Assembly (NCBI RefSeq): GCF_000321225.1
Contig: NW_004451512.1
Location: 200,894-264,893 of the forward strand
DNA length: 64,000 nt
Direction: 5' to 3'
Origin: Odobenus rosmarus divergens
Lineage: Eukaryota > Chordata > Mammalia > Carnivora > Odobenidae
In this document: one piece after another, positions 45,021-55,154 of the stretch
Layout of the letters: every line of letters begins with the position of its first letter
Numbering within the stretch: the first letter of the stretch is position 1
Program-made: the position numbers and the translations under genes
The notes under the pieces: model-generated
The model's database searches: none
What the model was told of the DNA's origin: nothing
What the model saw: only the letters and a program-made list of their open reading frames with translations

Positions 45021-45439
45021 GAATTTTCAGACCCCACCATCTTTGATCTATGGTGTGGTGAACGCTACACGATTTAGCCTCTTCTCTTGATCACAACTAC
45101 AACAACCACAACAACCCAAACCCCAGTTACGAAATTGGGAATCCCAGCCCCACTCTCTCCTCTCCATTGGCCTCCCGAGCCCCAGATGTCTAGCCTGAGT
45201 ACTCCTTCTTGCTAGAACACTCCTGCTATTTAGTAGTGAATTGTGCGCATCATGTGGTTTTTATATGTGTTCTCTCAAGCATTGTTAGGTCTTTATATTA
45301 TAATTTAACTTTCCTTGTGATATATTGTCTCCCCAGAGGAAGAGTCTCATGGGACGGGATGGTGTCCTACTCATGCATATTGTCATCACTGTTCCTAGAT
45401 GATCCCAGGCATAAAGCAAGCCTATAATATCTAATTTCT

Positions 45440-45560
45440 GATTCTTGAGTTGATTGATTTAGGAGTAGAAGCCATGTGGCCTATACCTCTGGTGTATATC
45501 TCACAGTGCTTAACATAGCCCTACGCATTTAGTAGATCCTCAACATTTTTGTTGGCTGAG
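45440..45560 (+). repeat. L2/MIR-like 3' fragment
   Basis: 'cacagtgcttaacatagccctacgcatttagtagatcctcaacatttttgttggctgag' resembles the L2 3' end in forward orientation. Family uncertain. Confidence 0.5.
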
Positions 45561-45599
45561 TGTCAAACTACTGGGAAGAAAGAGAGAATGAGTCCCACA

Positions 45600-45690
45600 G
45601 TTCCCAAGCATCTACCGTATGGCTTGTGTATAATATCTCATTTAAACTTCACAATAATTCTATGATGTAGATGTTGTCCCTACTTGTCAC
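45600..45690 (-). repeat. MIR fragment
   Basis: 'taatatctcatttaaacttcacaataattctatgatgtagatgttgtcc' is the reversed MIR 3' half. Confidence 0.6.
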
Positions 45691-45699
45691 ATCACCTCG

Positions 45700-46650
45700 A
45701 ACCTACATGAATGAGGTGAATGGGGAAAGGAGGGTTCATATACAAGGCCTTGGAAGCAGGGTGAGGAAACCACAGGTACCTGACAACCAAATATCATTCT
45801 TGGGGACACCCAGGAGGTAGGTATGTGGTGGGCAAGCAAGGGCCTGAGCAACAACAGGTCAGGTCCCAGGAACAGCTGAGAGCTAGGATGGGGTATCTCA
45901 GCCAGCAGCCCCCAGGAACAGCCTGTGGGGAGTTTCTGTCCCAGACCTTGAACTTAGTCCCGACACCAGCCTCCGCCCATATTAAGCCTTTGTCTTTGGG
46001 AAAATGAGAGCAACCCCTCCAGCCCATTACTTTCCAATTGTTCCTGGACCTGAGCTGGTTCCAGTCGGATAAATCTGCATCAGAACAGAGAGAGGGCTCC
46101 CTAGGAATCTGTGGGAATGTGGGGGAGTGGGCAAGATAAGAGACAGCAGGATTAAAAGATTTAACAAAGAAAGCACTCCTTTACACTGGACAATGCCCGG
46201 CAGGCTGGTTTCAGAGCCCTGATGGAGTGGGATTTCTAGAGCCCGGGAACGAGCGCGTTTATATTTACCTAAACTTCTACAAATTATTGAGACTGCTAGT
46301 CTGCCTGTCTTGTGGGAGCCTGGGACTGTGCCAGGGTCCCCACACATCCTATCAGGTTTCTGCTCACGCACTCCAGTGAATGCCCGCTTCCACTGCAAGT
46401 TGTGAAAATCTCTCTTCACAGGAAGGCTGGTAGGTGAGACAGCCCCAAGAGGGAGGGTGGGGGGGAGGCTTAGCCCAAGTCCCACCCACCCCACCCCCAG
46501 GCACACGCCCTTGCACCTGGCAGCATTCATTCTGCCCAAAGAGATGGGTGCTATCTTTGCCTGGGTTGCAAGGCAGGGCCACCAGACTGAGCTCTTCAGG
46601 TCCCTTCCTGTCCCATTTTTAGGAGCCTGGGCTCAGCACTTACAACTTCA
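45700..46650. other. Unassigned DNA
   Basis: A 170-aa minus-strand frame at 46027-46539 spans this region without any recognisable domain or start context. A G-rich run 'gggagggtgggggggagg' lies at 46450-46467. Confidence 0.4.
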
Positions 46651-46984
46651 TCTGTCCTCATTCACCACTGCCTGCATCTAGCAGGTGCTCAATAAATATG
46701 TGTCAAGTAAATGATTTAACCACGTGTCTATTAATCTGTCCTCCTCTGCAGTATCTGTGGCTGGCCCGGCAATTGTATAAATCTGGTGGGCAAGCGGGGA
46801 GGCGGGAGCAGAGTGGGGAGGGAATCCACACGCTTGATGCTCCTCGGTTCTCAGAGTGACGCAGGGGTTGGCTCTCCCAGCTTCCTTCCTATGGATGAAG
46901 AGACAAGGCCCAGGAAGACAAGGGTACTGCACGCTCAGTTCCGGCCTCCACCAGCCTCCTCAGCCCCTTCTTAAGGCAAGGCAC

Positions 46985-47385
46985 CCAAGGTCCTCCAGAC
47001 CCTCACTGACCTAACTCTCCAGTTCAAATTCTCATGCCACACAGTCTCTACACTACGTTTGGTACTTCTAGTGCTTAGCATTTCCCCCTTCACCTCTTCA
47101 TTTGAGAAACTTCTCACTTTGGAGTCCACAGTCATCACCTCTTCTGGGAAGTCTTCCCGGGATGCCCCTAGGCAGGCTTCAGTGGGTGACCGTCCCTGAG
47201 TCTCACAGAGCCCTGTGCTTTCCTCTGTCTCATACATAGCACTTGCATTTGTGCTGTATTTGGGTTACCTGGCTCTCTCTTCTCCTTCCTGGGTGACCTT
47301 CTAGAGGAAGGATCTGGTCCTTTACCCCTGCCACACTGCCTGCCTGCCAACAGAGCAGAAGCTCCAGGAATGTTGCTGATGATCG
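46985..47385 (+). repeat. L2 LINE fragment
   Basis: 'cacctcttctgggaagtcttcccgggatgcccctaggcaggc' is the forward L2 'cctcctccaggaagccttccctgactgccccaggcag' segment, followed by 'gtgctttcctctgtctcatacatagcacttgc' and 'ctagaggaaggatctggtccttt'. Confidence 0.75.
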
Positions 47386-47428
47386 CTGTTTATTTAAACC
47401 TGGCACTTTAAAAAAAAAACTCCTTCTA

Positions 47429-47641
47429 GGGCGCCTGGGTGGCTCAGTGGGTTAAGCATCTGACTCTTGATTTCGGCTCAGGTCATGATCTCAGGGTGGT
47501 GAGATCGAGCCCCACGTTGGTCTATGCACTGGGCCTGGAGCCTGCTTGGGATTCTCTCTCTTCCTCCTCCCTCCCCGCCCCGCCCGCCCCACCTCCCCTG
47601 CATGCTCTCTTTCTCTCCAAAAAAAAAAAAAAAAAAAAAAA
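47429..47641 (+). mobile_element. Can-SINE, older pan-carnivore form
   Basis: 'cttgatttcggctcaggtcatgatctcagggtggtgagatcgagc' and 'ggagcctgcttgggattctctctc' belong to the older SINE form shared widely by carnivorans. The tail is A(23) without AATAAA units. Flanks aaaactccttct and aaatttccttcc are only a weak TSD. Confidence 0.93.
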
Positions 47642-47715
47642 ATTTCCTTCCATACATTAACTCATCTAATCCTTACAACAATAATCCTATGAAGTAGATG
47701 ATTGAGATGTTTATT
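47642..47715 (-). repeat. MIR fragment
   Basis: 'catacattaactcatctaatccttacaacaataatcctatgaagtagatg' is the reversed MIR 3' half directly after the SINE tail. Confidence 0.65.
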
Positions 47716-48635
47716 ACTTTAAAGTATCTATTATCATAATCATCATGAGCCTCCCATTTGAAAGGAGAGATGTATACACAAGCGAGAGAGGGGCAGAGCC
47801 CAGTGTGGAAGGAATACACGGACAACCACCTCGCTGACCTCTTCCTGTTGGCCAGAACCTCTGTAGGCTCATTCTTGCCTCTCAGGAATGTCCCCCTTGT
47901 CCACAGCCTTTCAAAATTACAACTGTCCCCAGACCCAGTCACATTTTCCATGACACTTCCTCTGCCCTCTGGCCCAAACAGCTTGCTCCTACCCTCCCAC
48001 AGCATCAAAACCAGCATGTAACACATATTTTATTTCTCTTACTGTGCCATAACCTCACATTCTTCCCAACATGAGGACACTCTGTGCTCCTCCATGCAAG
48101 CGTCCGCATCCTACATTCTCGTTTTCCCTCCACTGTGCCCAGCAGATTGTTAGGAGCATGAGAGGTGCGAAGCAAATACTTGGTGACAGCTTGAATGACA
48201 GAACACCTCGGGGTTCCAGCCATCTTCGCAGATGCTTGGTGCTGCTTGCCGTCATCATAACGGCGGCCCGGGCTGCCCCTCCGCTGCTAGATGTGGGGGT
48301 GCTTCTCATCTGGGGTGCACAGACAGCAGACTGGGGCTGGGGACATTTGGGTGTAACAGGAGGCTCTTTGTCTGTTGTCTGTCTTCCTTTGATTTCCTTT
48401 CCTGAGCCCAGCAGAGAGGAGTCTGTGCAATATAACATAGCTGAAGAAGTTGAGCTGAACCAGGAAGAGATCAATAAAACTCAAAGGAGTGCCCAGGAAA
48501 GAGGCCTGCAGATCAGTTGGGGAATGGGACCCCCCTCTCTGCCTTTCTGGGTACATCCTTATGATGAGCCGCCAGCTCTGTGGACCCTGTATAGCCCTGT
48601 GTGAATGAGCCCATTGGAAGACCCCAGGATGAAAG
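47716..48635. other. Unassigned DNA with the longest antiparallel frames
   Basis: A 177-aa plus frame (48071-48604) and a 171-aa minus frame (48287-48802) overlap. The plus frame has a hydrophobic run near residues 55-80 but no domain I know. Text near 48135-48195 ('ctgtgcccagcagattgttaggagcatgagag') looks like a worn L2 3' end, which argues against coding use. Confidence 0.4.
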
Positions 48636-48639
48636 CTGA

Positions 48640-48797
48640 GGGACCATTTACTCTGTACGTGACTTGAGCAAGTCACTTTCTCCCTTTCCCTGAAAAATGA
48701 AATAATAACGTCTAGACTACCTCCCCCACGGGGGATTGTTGTGTGTATTAAATGAGCAAAGTATGTGGAAGTACTCCATGGACCATAAGTCATTGTA
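48640..48797 (+). repeat. MIR SINE
   Basis: 'acttgagcaagtcactttctccctttccctgaaaaatgaaataataacg' and 'gattgttgtgtgtattaaatgag' in forward order; it abuts an L2. Confidence 0.7.
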
Positions 48798-48799
48798 GC

Positions 48800-49040
48800 C
48801 ATTCATTCATTCACTTACTTAATTTATTCAACAAATATTTATTGAGCACTCACCGTGCACCAGACACTGAGTTTAGCTCCGTGGGGATATGATGGACGGC
48901 ATTGTACCAACAGATGTGGTTCCTGCTCTCAGGAAGCCCACGGTCCCGTGGGGGAAATGGCTTCAGTTAATCACACTATTATGTAACTAACTACTCAGTG
49001 AGGTATCAGGAAAGGAGCACGGTTTCCATGGGACAGTGTG
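48800..49040 (-). repeat. L2 3' end, well kept
   Basis: Reversed (tgaa)n tail 'attcattcattcac', 'caacaaatatttattgagcactcaccgtgcaccagacactgag', 'ctgctctcaggaagcccacgg' and 'gtgaggtatcaggaaaggagc'. Confidence 0.85.
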
Positions 49041-49088
49041 GCATGGGAACAGATCACATGACACACTTTGTTGCTGTTGTCACCTAGC

Positions 49089-49240
49089 CACCGGTTCTCA
49101 AATTTTGAATTGCAAGAGTCACCTGGGCCACATCCCCAGGGAGTCTGATTTCCAAGGTCTAGAATTTCCCTTCCAGAAATTTACATTTTTAACATGCTCC
49201 TCCACCTCACTCTCCAAGCGATTCTCATTCAACAGACCTT
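49089..49240 (+). mobile_element. Short hAT-Charlie MER element
   Basis: Left end 'caccggttctcaaattttgaattgcaagagtcacctggg' is a variant of the CAGTGGTTCTCAAAC terminus, with 'gagtctgatttccaaggtctagaat' and 'gaaatttacatttttaacatgctcc' inside. The right terminus is not clear. Confidence 0.7.
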
Positions 49241-49394
49241 TTTAAGCAAGAATGACCTAAGGTTAGTGTGGAGCCTTAATTAGGGACTGGTGCCTCACAA
49301 AGTCTCTTTGACAGTTTCTGTGTTTCTTTGCTGATTCTGCTCCAGGCCATTCCTGAAGCTTGGCGGATGAGCCAATGGATTTTCTTCTTTGCTC

Positions 49395-49435
49395 AAGCTC
49401 CTTTGAGTTGGGTTTCCATCACTTAAAAGCACCCG
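49395..49435 (+). repeat. Short 3' remnant of an LTR-type repeat
   Basis: 'gctcctttgagttgggtttccatcactt' is the 3' end of a common mammalian repeat, likely related to the remnant at 3155-3465. Too short to classify. Confidence 0.35.
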
Positions 49436-49790
49436 CTCCCGCCTAATTTAGGTCCCTCTGATCTCTGAGAGCTCCCCTCAAGATGTCGGCTGGCTCTATG
49501 ATGAATACAGGATGGACAGGGGTGAAGCCATGATTTATTGTTCAAAACAACAGTTAGCAAGCATCATTACCATTCTAAGCCTTGCCCCCCACACCCACCC
49601 CTTACAGCTCCTCACATGCATCTGCAGGTCTTTTGTGACTTCATACAATGCACAAAATATGAGCATCAGCCGCCAGTCTCGAAATACGAATTTCTGACCA
49701 AACAACACTGGTACTTATATGTCCATGGGTAAATTAATTTTGGCTGGATGATTACTCCGTATCTCCTAACCACACAGCATGGGAACTGGA
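49436..49790. other. Unassigned DNA
   Basis: No repeat or exon recognised over about 350 bases. Confidence 0.4.
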
Positions 49791-49794
49791 TGTT

Positions 49795-50030
49795 TGCCTT
49801 CTGGAATCACACCACCCGGATCCGGATCCTGGCTCTGCTGGCTCTGGGATGGGGGACTACAGTCACCTCACTTCTCTGAACCTTAGTTTTTCCATATACA
49901 GAATGAGTACAATGGACAGGACTTACCTCGTCGGCCGGTTGCAAGTACTAAATGCACCATTGTACATAAAGAACTTAGAATAGGGCCGGGCACACAATCA
50001 GAGTTCAGTAAATATTAGCTATTATTATGT
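49795..50030 (+). repeat. MIR SINE, near full length
   Basis: 'tctggaatcacaccacccggatcc', 'ctctgaaccttagtttttccatatacagaatgagtacaatgg' and 'gggccgggcacacaatcagagttcagtaaatattagctattattatg', the last being the full MIR 3' end. Confidence 0.85.
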
Positions 50031-50389
50031 GGGTTTAAATGCGCTTACGGTAGCCCTCCTTCCAGAGGGTTTTCCCAGCCCGATAACCTTTTATCCATAG
50101 TAGGAAATCCTGTTGGTAACTGCATTTCCCTTTTCCCCTAATGAATACTGTTTTTCCATTGCAATGTACTATTTCCCTCCCATCTCCTAGGGTTTTGGCC
50201 TCCTTTACTTCTCTCTTTTCTGCCAATTCGGTGTCCTCTTCTTTTCATGAACTCCCAAGTCTCTGTGAGGCCCCCTTCCATAACCTCAAGGCTCTGCTTT
50301 GAGTCTCTGTCACTGTGTATGTCCCTAGGGACCCCAGGGCAGCTCCAGGCACACCTTTGCCCCCAGCGCTTAGCACCCATCATCGTGAG

Positions 50390-50590
50390 GACCGAAGCTA
50401 TATGCCCTTTACTAGCTGGCTAATAACACAACTTGTGCCATTCTGACTTAGTCCCCTGAACTTCTGCATCCCTCACTTGTAAATTGAGGCTAAGAACACC
50501 TACTTAATTAGATTCCTGGAAAAATTGAAGGTGATGATATACACAAAGCCCAGTTTAATATTGTAATTACTATTATTAGCTACAACTGTA
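50390..50590 (+). repeat. MIR SINE
   Basis: 'cttctgcatccctcacttgtaaattgaggctaagaacacctacttaattag' and 'attgtaattactattattagct' follow the forward MIR core and 3' end. Confidence 0.65.
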
Positions 50591-50849
50591 GAGAAAATAA
50601 AACAAACGAAAGGTCTGCATTTTCACACACACATGCACCCTGTTTCATTTGCAGACTCTCGAAGGTGAGGTCAAAACTCGACCAACAAAGCTGACCACGG
50701 ATCTCTAGCCCCAGCTTGGAACGATGAAGGCTTCACTCCGTGCTGGCTGGAAGAACCTGTTACTGGTCACTACCATCACTATCATTTCACTCTATCACTT
50801 TTGATGTTGTTTTTTACTTTCTATATTATTTATTTCTGCTCTAATCTTT

Positions 50850-51045
50850 TTTTTAAGAGTTACTTTTTCTTTTTAAGATTTTATTTATTTAGTTGTTAGA
50901 GAGCACAAGCAGGGGGAGTGGCAGGCAGAGGAAGAAGCAGGCTCCCTGCTGAGCAAGGATCCCGATGTGGGACTCGATCCCATCACATGGGATCATGACT
51001 GAGCCGAAGGCAGACGCCTAACCGACTGAGCCACCCAGGCGTCCC
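50850..51045 (-). mobile_element. Can-SINE
   Basis: Two T-rich blocks flank 'aagagttact' at the tail. The GA block is reduced to 'ttagagagc'. The core has 'ccatcacatgggatcatga' for 'ccaggaccctgggatcatgacc'. Exact 15-bp TSD tctgctctaatcttt at 50835-50849 and 51046-51060. Confidence 0.97.
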
Positions 51046-51215
51046 TCTGCTCTAATCTTTACTGGTTTGCTCCACAACTTTAACTCAGTCTTTTGGTCTG
51101 TCTCTCTGGTAAGATACACACAGCATTGAAATTACCCTTAGCCATTTGTAAGTGTATGGTTCAGTTGTGTTAATTGCATTCACATTGTTGTGACACCAAT
51201 CTCCAGAACTCTTTT

Positions 51216-51391
51216 TTCTTTTTTTTTTTTAAGGATTTTATTTATTTATTTGAGAGAGAAAGAGCACAAGCAGGGGGAGCAGCAGGCTCCCCACTGAGCA
51301 GGGAGCCCGAAGCAGGACTCGATTCCAGGACCCTGAGATCATGACCTGAGCCAAAGGCAGACCCTTAACCAACTGAGCCACCCAGGCGCCC
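51216..51391 (-). mobile_element. Can-SINE inside L1 3'UTR
   Basis: Short GA block and a body reading 'cagcaggctccccactgagcagggagcccgaagc'. Exact 15-bp TSD ctccagaactctttt at 51201-51215 and 51392-51406; the L1 text joins perfectly across it. Confidence 0.97.
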
Positions 51392-51786
51392 CTCCAGAAC
51401 TCTTTTCATCTTGCCAAACTAAAACTCTGTATCAATTAAGCCACTCCCCATTCTTTGCTGTCCCAGCTCCTGGTAACCACCATTCTACTTGACTGCTCCA
51501 CGTATATCTTATAAGGGGAATCATGCAATATTTGTCTTTTTGTAACTGGCTTATCACTTAACATAATGTCTTCAACTTTCATTCGTGTTGTAGCATATGT
51601 CATAATTTCTTTCCTTTTTAAGGCTGAATAGCATTCCATTGTACACATCTACCACATTTTGTTTATCCATTCATCGTCAACAGACAGCTGGGTTTCTTCT
51701 ACCTTTGGCTATCATGACCTCTGCTGCTATGAATATGGGTGCACAAGTCTTCCTTCAAGACCCTGATTTCAATTCTTTTGGGTATA

Positions 51787-52281
51787 CAGGTATGACCAGC
51801 TTTTTGAAACTTTGCATCAAGGCACTTTGCTTTTACAAAAGACCTACATTAGCACCTGTTTTTGCTAACCCAAAGAAATCTGAAGAGGATTTTTGCTTTT
51901 ATGAAAAAAGGTAAAAAGCCAAGAAGAGCATTCAGCGTGTGTTTTGCAGCAAGCCTTTATAGAGGCAGCTCACCCGCCAGCGGCAAGGGTGGCCCTTTGG
52001 AGCTCCTTCCCCCGGGAGATACACTCAGCAGCTCAGCATTAAGTCACCACAGCCCTGAACTGTGTCCGTGCACATCTGTGATGTGTCTCGATTTATTTTG
52101 TGCGTCTGTTAGCAAAATGCATCCTAAGGCATCAGAAAAGCCTAAGAGAGGTTACTCTTTGGATCTGGGAATCCTAAAAAAATTCCCATATAAATTAATG
52201 GTAATGACCTCTTTGCTTTCTGCTATTTCAGCTTACCAAAGTTTTCATAGGAACACTTTTTTCAGGTAGCGGGGAAACCTG
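51787..52281 (-). mobile_element. Tigger-type (Tc1/mariner) DNA transposon, non-autonomous
   Basis: A 495-bp insert exactly bounded by TA dinucleotides (51785-51786 and 52282-52283), with ends CAGGT...ACCTG. The L1 phrase 'gggtata' / 'tgcccagaag' is split by it. Read on the minus strand it starts 'caggtttccccgctacc', continues 'gtgttcctatgaaaactttggtaagc' and 'cattaccattaatttatatggg', typical of a Tigger family. No transposase; 135 aa of chance open frame inside. Confidence 0.85.
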
Positions 52282-52455
52282 TATGCCCAGAAGCAGACTT
52301 GCTAGATCATACAGTAATTCTATTTGGAATGTTCTGATGAACCGCCATGCTGTTTTCCATGGTGGCTGCACATCTTACATTCTCACCAACACTGCACATG
52401 GTTTCCAATTTCTCCACATCCTCTTTAACACGTCTTTTCTGTTTTTCTGGTAGAA

Positions 52456-52605
52456 ACCCTCCTTGTGGGGGCGAGCGGATCCATAACTCTGTTTTACCCT
52501 GGCCTTAGGGGTTCTCTGACCCAGGACTGGCCTCAGAGGCAGATTTTCTACCACCACCTGAGGGCAGTGGGCAGAGTTCCGACAGAGGGAGCACAGGTGC
52601 CCTTC
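52456..52605. other. Unassigned DNA
   Basis: Short gap between the L1 end and the next MIR; nothing recognised. Confidence 0.4.
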
Positions 52606-52609
52606 ATTC

Positions 52610-52745
52610 CGTCGCTCATCAGGATCACCCTAAATACAAGTGCTTTCATTGAGCGGTTGAGAAAACAGACTCAGAACGATGAAGCCACCTGCCCAAGTGC
52701 ACACAGCTAGAAAACTGGCATTTGAACTAGGCCCCACACCGTGTA
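52610..52745 (-). repeat. MIR fragment
   Basis: 'gagaaaacagactcagaacgatgaagccacctgcccaagtgcacacagctagaaaactggcatttgaac' is the reversed MIR core. Confidence 0.75.
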
Positions 52746-53629
52746 GGTGTGGACGAATGAATGGCTGTGTACATCAGCCTCCACACTGTACTGAGTCCAA
52801 GGTGAGAACACTCCCTCTCTGATTCTCTTAAAGCCATACAACCCTCTGCTCAGCCGCCCCTCCCCCAGCCGCTCAGGGGCCTGCCGGGCTGGGGGGAGAG
52901 GAAACAAAGCAGACCGCATTTATTATTTACCCAAGTGCCCAGGTGCACCTGTTGTGGCATTGGGTGCTGTTTATGATTCCAGAAAGATGCGTAGTCCCAA
53001 GCGTTAGAAGATTTACAAGAGTTTCCTTCAATTCCAAAACTCAAAGAGGGAGGGGCAAGTGTCAACCAGCTGGGGTCCCTTTAAGTAAGACCTGCTCACA
53101 GAGAGAGCCATTACAAAATGATGCATTGGGCTTGGCTTTGCCTGACCTCTGTGCAAACAGCCGCAGTTTCAAGATCTCCCCCCAAACCCCCGGAGCGGCT
53201 GGGTGGAACCCCTGTTTGGTCCAGAGGGACACGACGCGGGAGGTAAGGCAGGGCAAGGCAGCCCCCGAGCCCAGCTGGAGAGGACTGGTCCTGCCTGACC
53301 CAGGCCTGCAGAGGCAGCCAGCCGGTTCTACTTGAAGTCCTTGTCCCAGGCATGGGTATCTTAACTGCCCCCTGAGGGCTTACTAGTCAATGGAGGCACA
53401 CGCAGGCGCTGCAGTGTTCGCCTCACAGCCACAGGTCAGTGATGCTTGACTGTCCCATGCCTGTTCGCTCTCAACTTATTTCAGAAGTGACTTTCGTGCT
53501 GTGATCTGGTCATGGAGAAGCCAGAGGTCAGTCCAGGGAGAGCTATGCCCTGGAGGAAGACTGGGAGAGGGGCGGAGAGGTGCTTGCAAGCCCAGCTCTC
53601 AACAGCTACGTGGAGCCGGGCTGGCGGCG
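52746..53629. other. Repeat-poor GC-rich DNA up to the gap
   Basis: About 900 bp with no repeat recognised. A 130-aa plus frame (52943-53335) has antisense shadows and no domain. Confidence 0.4.
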
Positions 53630-53704
53630 NNNNNNNNNNNNNNNNNNNNNNNNNNNNNNNNNNNNNNNNNNNNNNNNNNNNNNNNNNNNNNNNNNNNNNN
53701 NNNN
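53630..53704. other. Assembly gap (75 n)
   Basis: Seventy-five n between 'gagccgggctggcggcg' and 'gggcagtgaaggagggcccgggg'. Both flanks are GC-rich, which suggests a GC-rich or hairpin sequence lost in sequencing. The true length is unknown. Confidence 1.
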
Positions 53705-54095
53705 GGGCAGTGAAGGAGGGCCCGGGGCTTTGACTGGAAGGGAGCCCAAAGAACCAAAGAACCTTTATTGGCGGAGTCCATAGCCAATGTGGCTTGCACA
53801 AAACATTGTGCAGATATGACAGTGGAAGGACTGGAAGATGAGACAAGGGAAATGCAGGACTATGTTGGGGATGTAGAGAAGTTTGTCAGCTTCTGCAGAG
53901 AGAAACGACAGTCAGAACAAGTGGTTGGTTATGAAGGGGTTAAAGGTGTGAGAAGGGACCGGGCATAGTTCTGACTAATCAATAAAATAGCTATTAAAAT
54001 CTAAAATCTATTTTGTGCAGGGCTCATGGGAATTTTAAAAGTGAGTGCAACCCTCAGGGATGTACACATTAAAAAAATCATATCTCCACATTCAG
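53705..54095. other. Unassigned DNA
   Basis: A 66-aa plus frame at 53768-53968 is the only open reading frame of note; no domain. Confidence 0.4.
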
Positions 54096-54099
54096 AAGC

Positions 54100-54128
54100 T
54101 ATATATATATACACACACATATATGTGT
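54100..54128. repeat. TA/CA microsatellite
   Basis: (TA)5-6 followed by (CA)4 and 'tatatgtgtg', about 29 bp and nearly palindromic. Confidence 0.9.
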
Positions 54129-54350
54129 GGCGGAAAGCTCAGACTCTGGCCTCAGAGAGCTTGGGTTCAAGTCCAGCTTCACACTTATGTGTGAGCTTGT
54201 ACAAGTGGCTTACCTCCAGTAGTTCTCAATTTTTAATCTGTAAAAAGGGGTGTCGTGGTCCCCATTGTAAAGCATAGGACACACTTGTACACTGCACACT
54301 ACTTGGCCCAGAGTGAGCACTCAGTAAAAGTTGGCTATTATTAATTAATT
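54128..54350 (+). repeat. MIR SINE, near full length
   Basis: 'gctcagactctggcctcagagagcttgggttcaagtccagcttc', 'tgagcttgtacaagtggcttacc', and 3' end 'gagtgagcactcagtaaaagttggctattatta'. Confidence 0.85.
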
Positions 54351-54371
54351 TCAAACCAGGGCTAATAAAAA

Positions 54372-54500
54372 AGCAGAATGGCACCTACTATGTATGAGGC
54401 TCTGGGCCAAATTATATCAATGAATTCATAATATTTAATCCTTATGATTATGAGTCCGGCAGCTATTATGCCCCTGTTACAAAGGAGGAGAGGCATCCCA
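54372..54500 (-). repeat. MIR fragment
   Basis: 'cacctactatgtatgaggctctgggcc', 'catatttaatccttatgattatg' type order and 'ctgttacaaaggaggagaggc', reversed. It converges with the preceding MIR, 3' end to 3' end. Confidence 0.7.
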
Positions 54501-54504
54501 GGGG

Positions 54505-55035
54505 GAGGGCTGGCCTTGCCAGCCCACCAAAACGAAGTGAACTGCTGGAAAAAGGAAGATGGGTGCATCCCTCTGAACTGGCTTAGAGTCAGTATTTGCT
54601 TGAGGAAGTATAGTAAGAGGCGTCATTTAGAATAATATCACTCCTAGGCTGGTGAAACGGAGTCGAATGGGATTGCTTTCTTGAGCCCAGTGGCTTCCTC
54701 CATCTTGTTCACACAACAGCACTGAGGGGCCCAAATCTCCCCAGACGTCTTATCTGCTGCAACTACGGCAGCTCCTGAGCAGGCCCAGCACCTCTAGGAC
54801 TTCTGTGAGAGGCAACAAACACCAGGCCTTAATGTGGAGGGGAAGGAGCCTGAGGAGGGGTCAAGGAGTGAGAGCAGCCCTTCGTTTAAGAATTAGTTCT
54901 CGAAAAGGGAAGCCAGATGGACCAAAGGAAGAAAAACAAAGGCACGTGCATCTCACTTTCAAGATGTTTTCACACAGGCTTGGGCTTCTTCATGTTCAGC
55001 TACTGGTTTAGACCTGCTGAATCAATCATATCTCA
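54505..55035. other. Unassigned DNA
   Basis: No repeat or exon recognised. Confidence 0.4.
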
Positions 55036-55039
55036 GTCC

Positions 55040-55150
55040 TGGAAAGGATGGAGGGGCTGATGCGTCCAGCCACACGATCCTACTGGTGGCAGGTAACTTG
55101 CTGAGTGTTACACAGCTAGCTGGTGACAAAGTCCAGATTAAACGTTAGTT
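55040..55150 (-). repeat. MIR core fragment
   Basis: 'ggtaacttgctgagtgttacacagctagctggtgacaaagtccagatta' is the reversed MIR core. Confidence 0.6.
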
Positions 55151-55154
55151 TCCT

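Larger units (their letters stand above)
51100..52455 (-). mobile_element. Antisense L1 (ORF2 end plus 3'UTR) with two later insertions
   Basis: Reversed L1M 3'UTR ('ccatttgtaagtgtatggttcagttgtgttaattgcattcacattgttgtg', 'ctccagaactc', 'tttcatcttgcc') into the ORF2 end ('aaggctgaatagcattccattgtac', 'ttggctatcatgacctctgctgctatgaatatggg', then 'gcagacttgctagatcatacagtaattctatttgg' and 'cacatcttacattctcaccaacactgc'). Can-SINE (51216) and Tigger (51787) interrupt it. Confidence 0.9.

Noticed and set aside
46027..46539. 170-aa minus frame
   Set aside because: GC-rich region where long chance frames are common; overlapping plus-strand frames and no recognisable domain.
51862..52269. 135-aa plus frame
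   Set aside because: Lies wholly inside the Tigger element on the strand opposite to its orientation; not a transposase.
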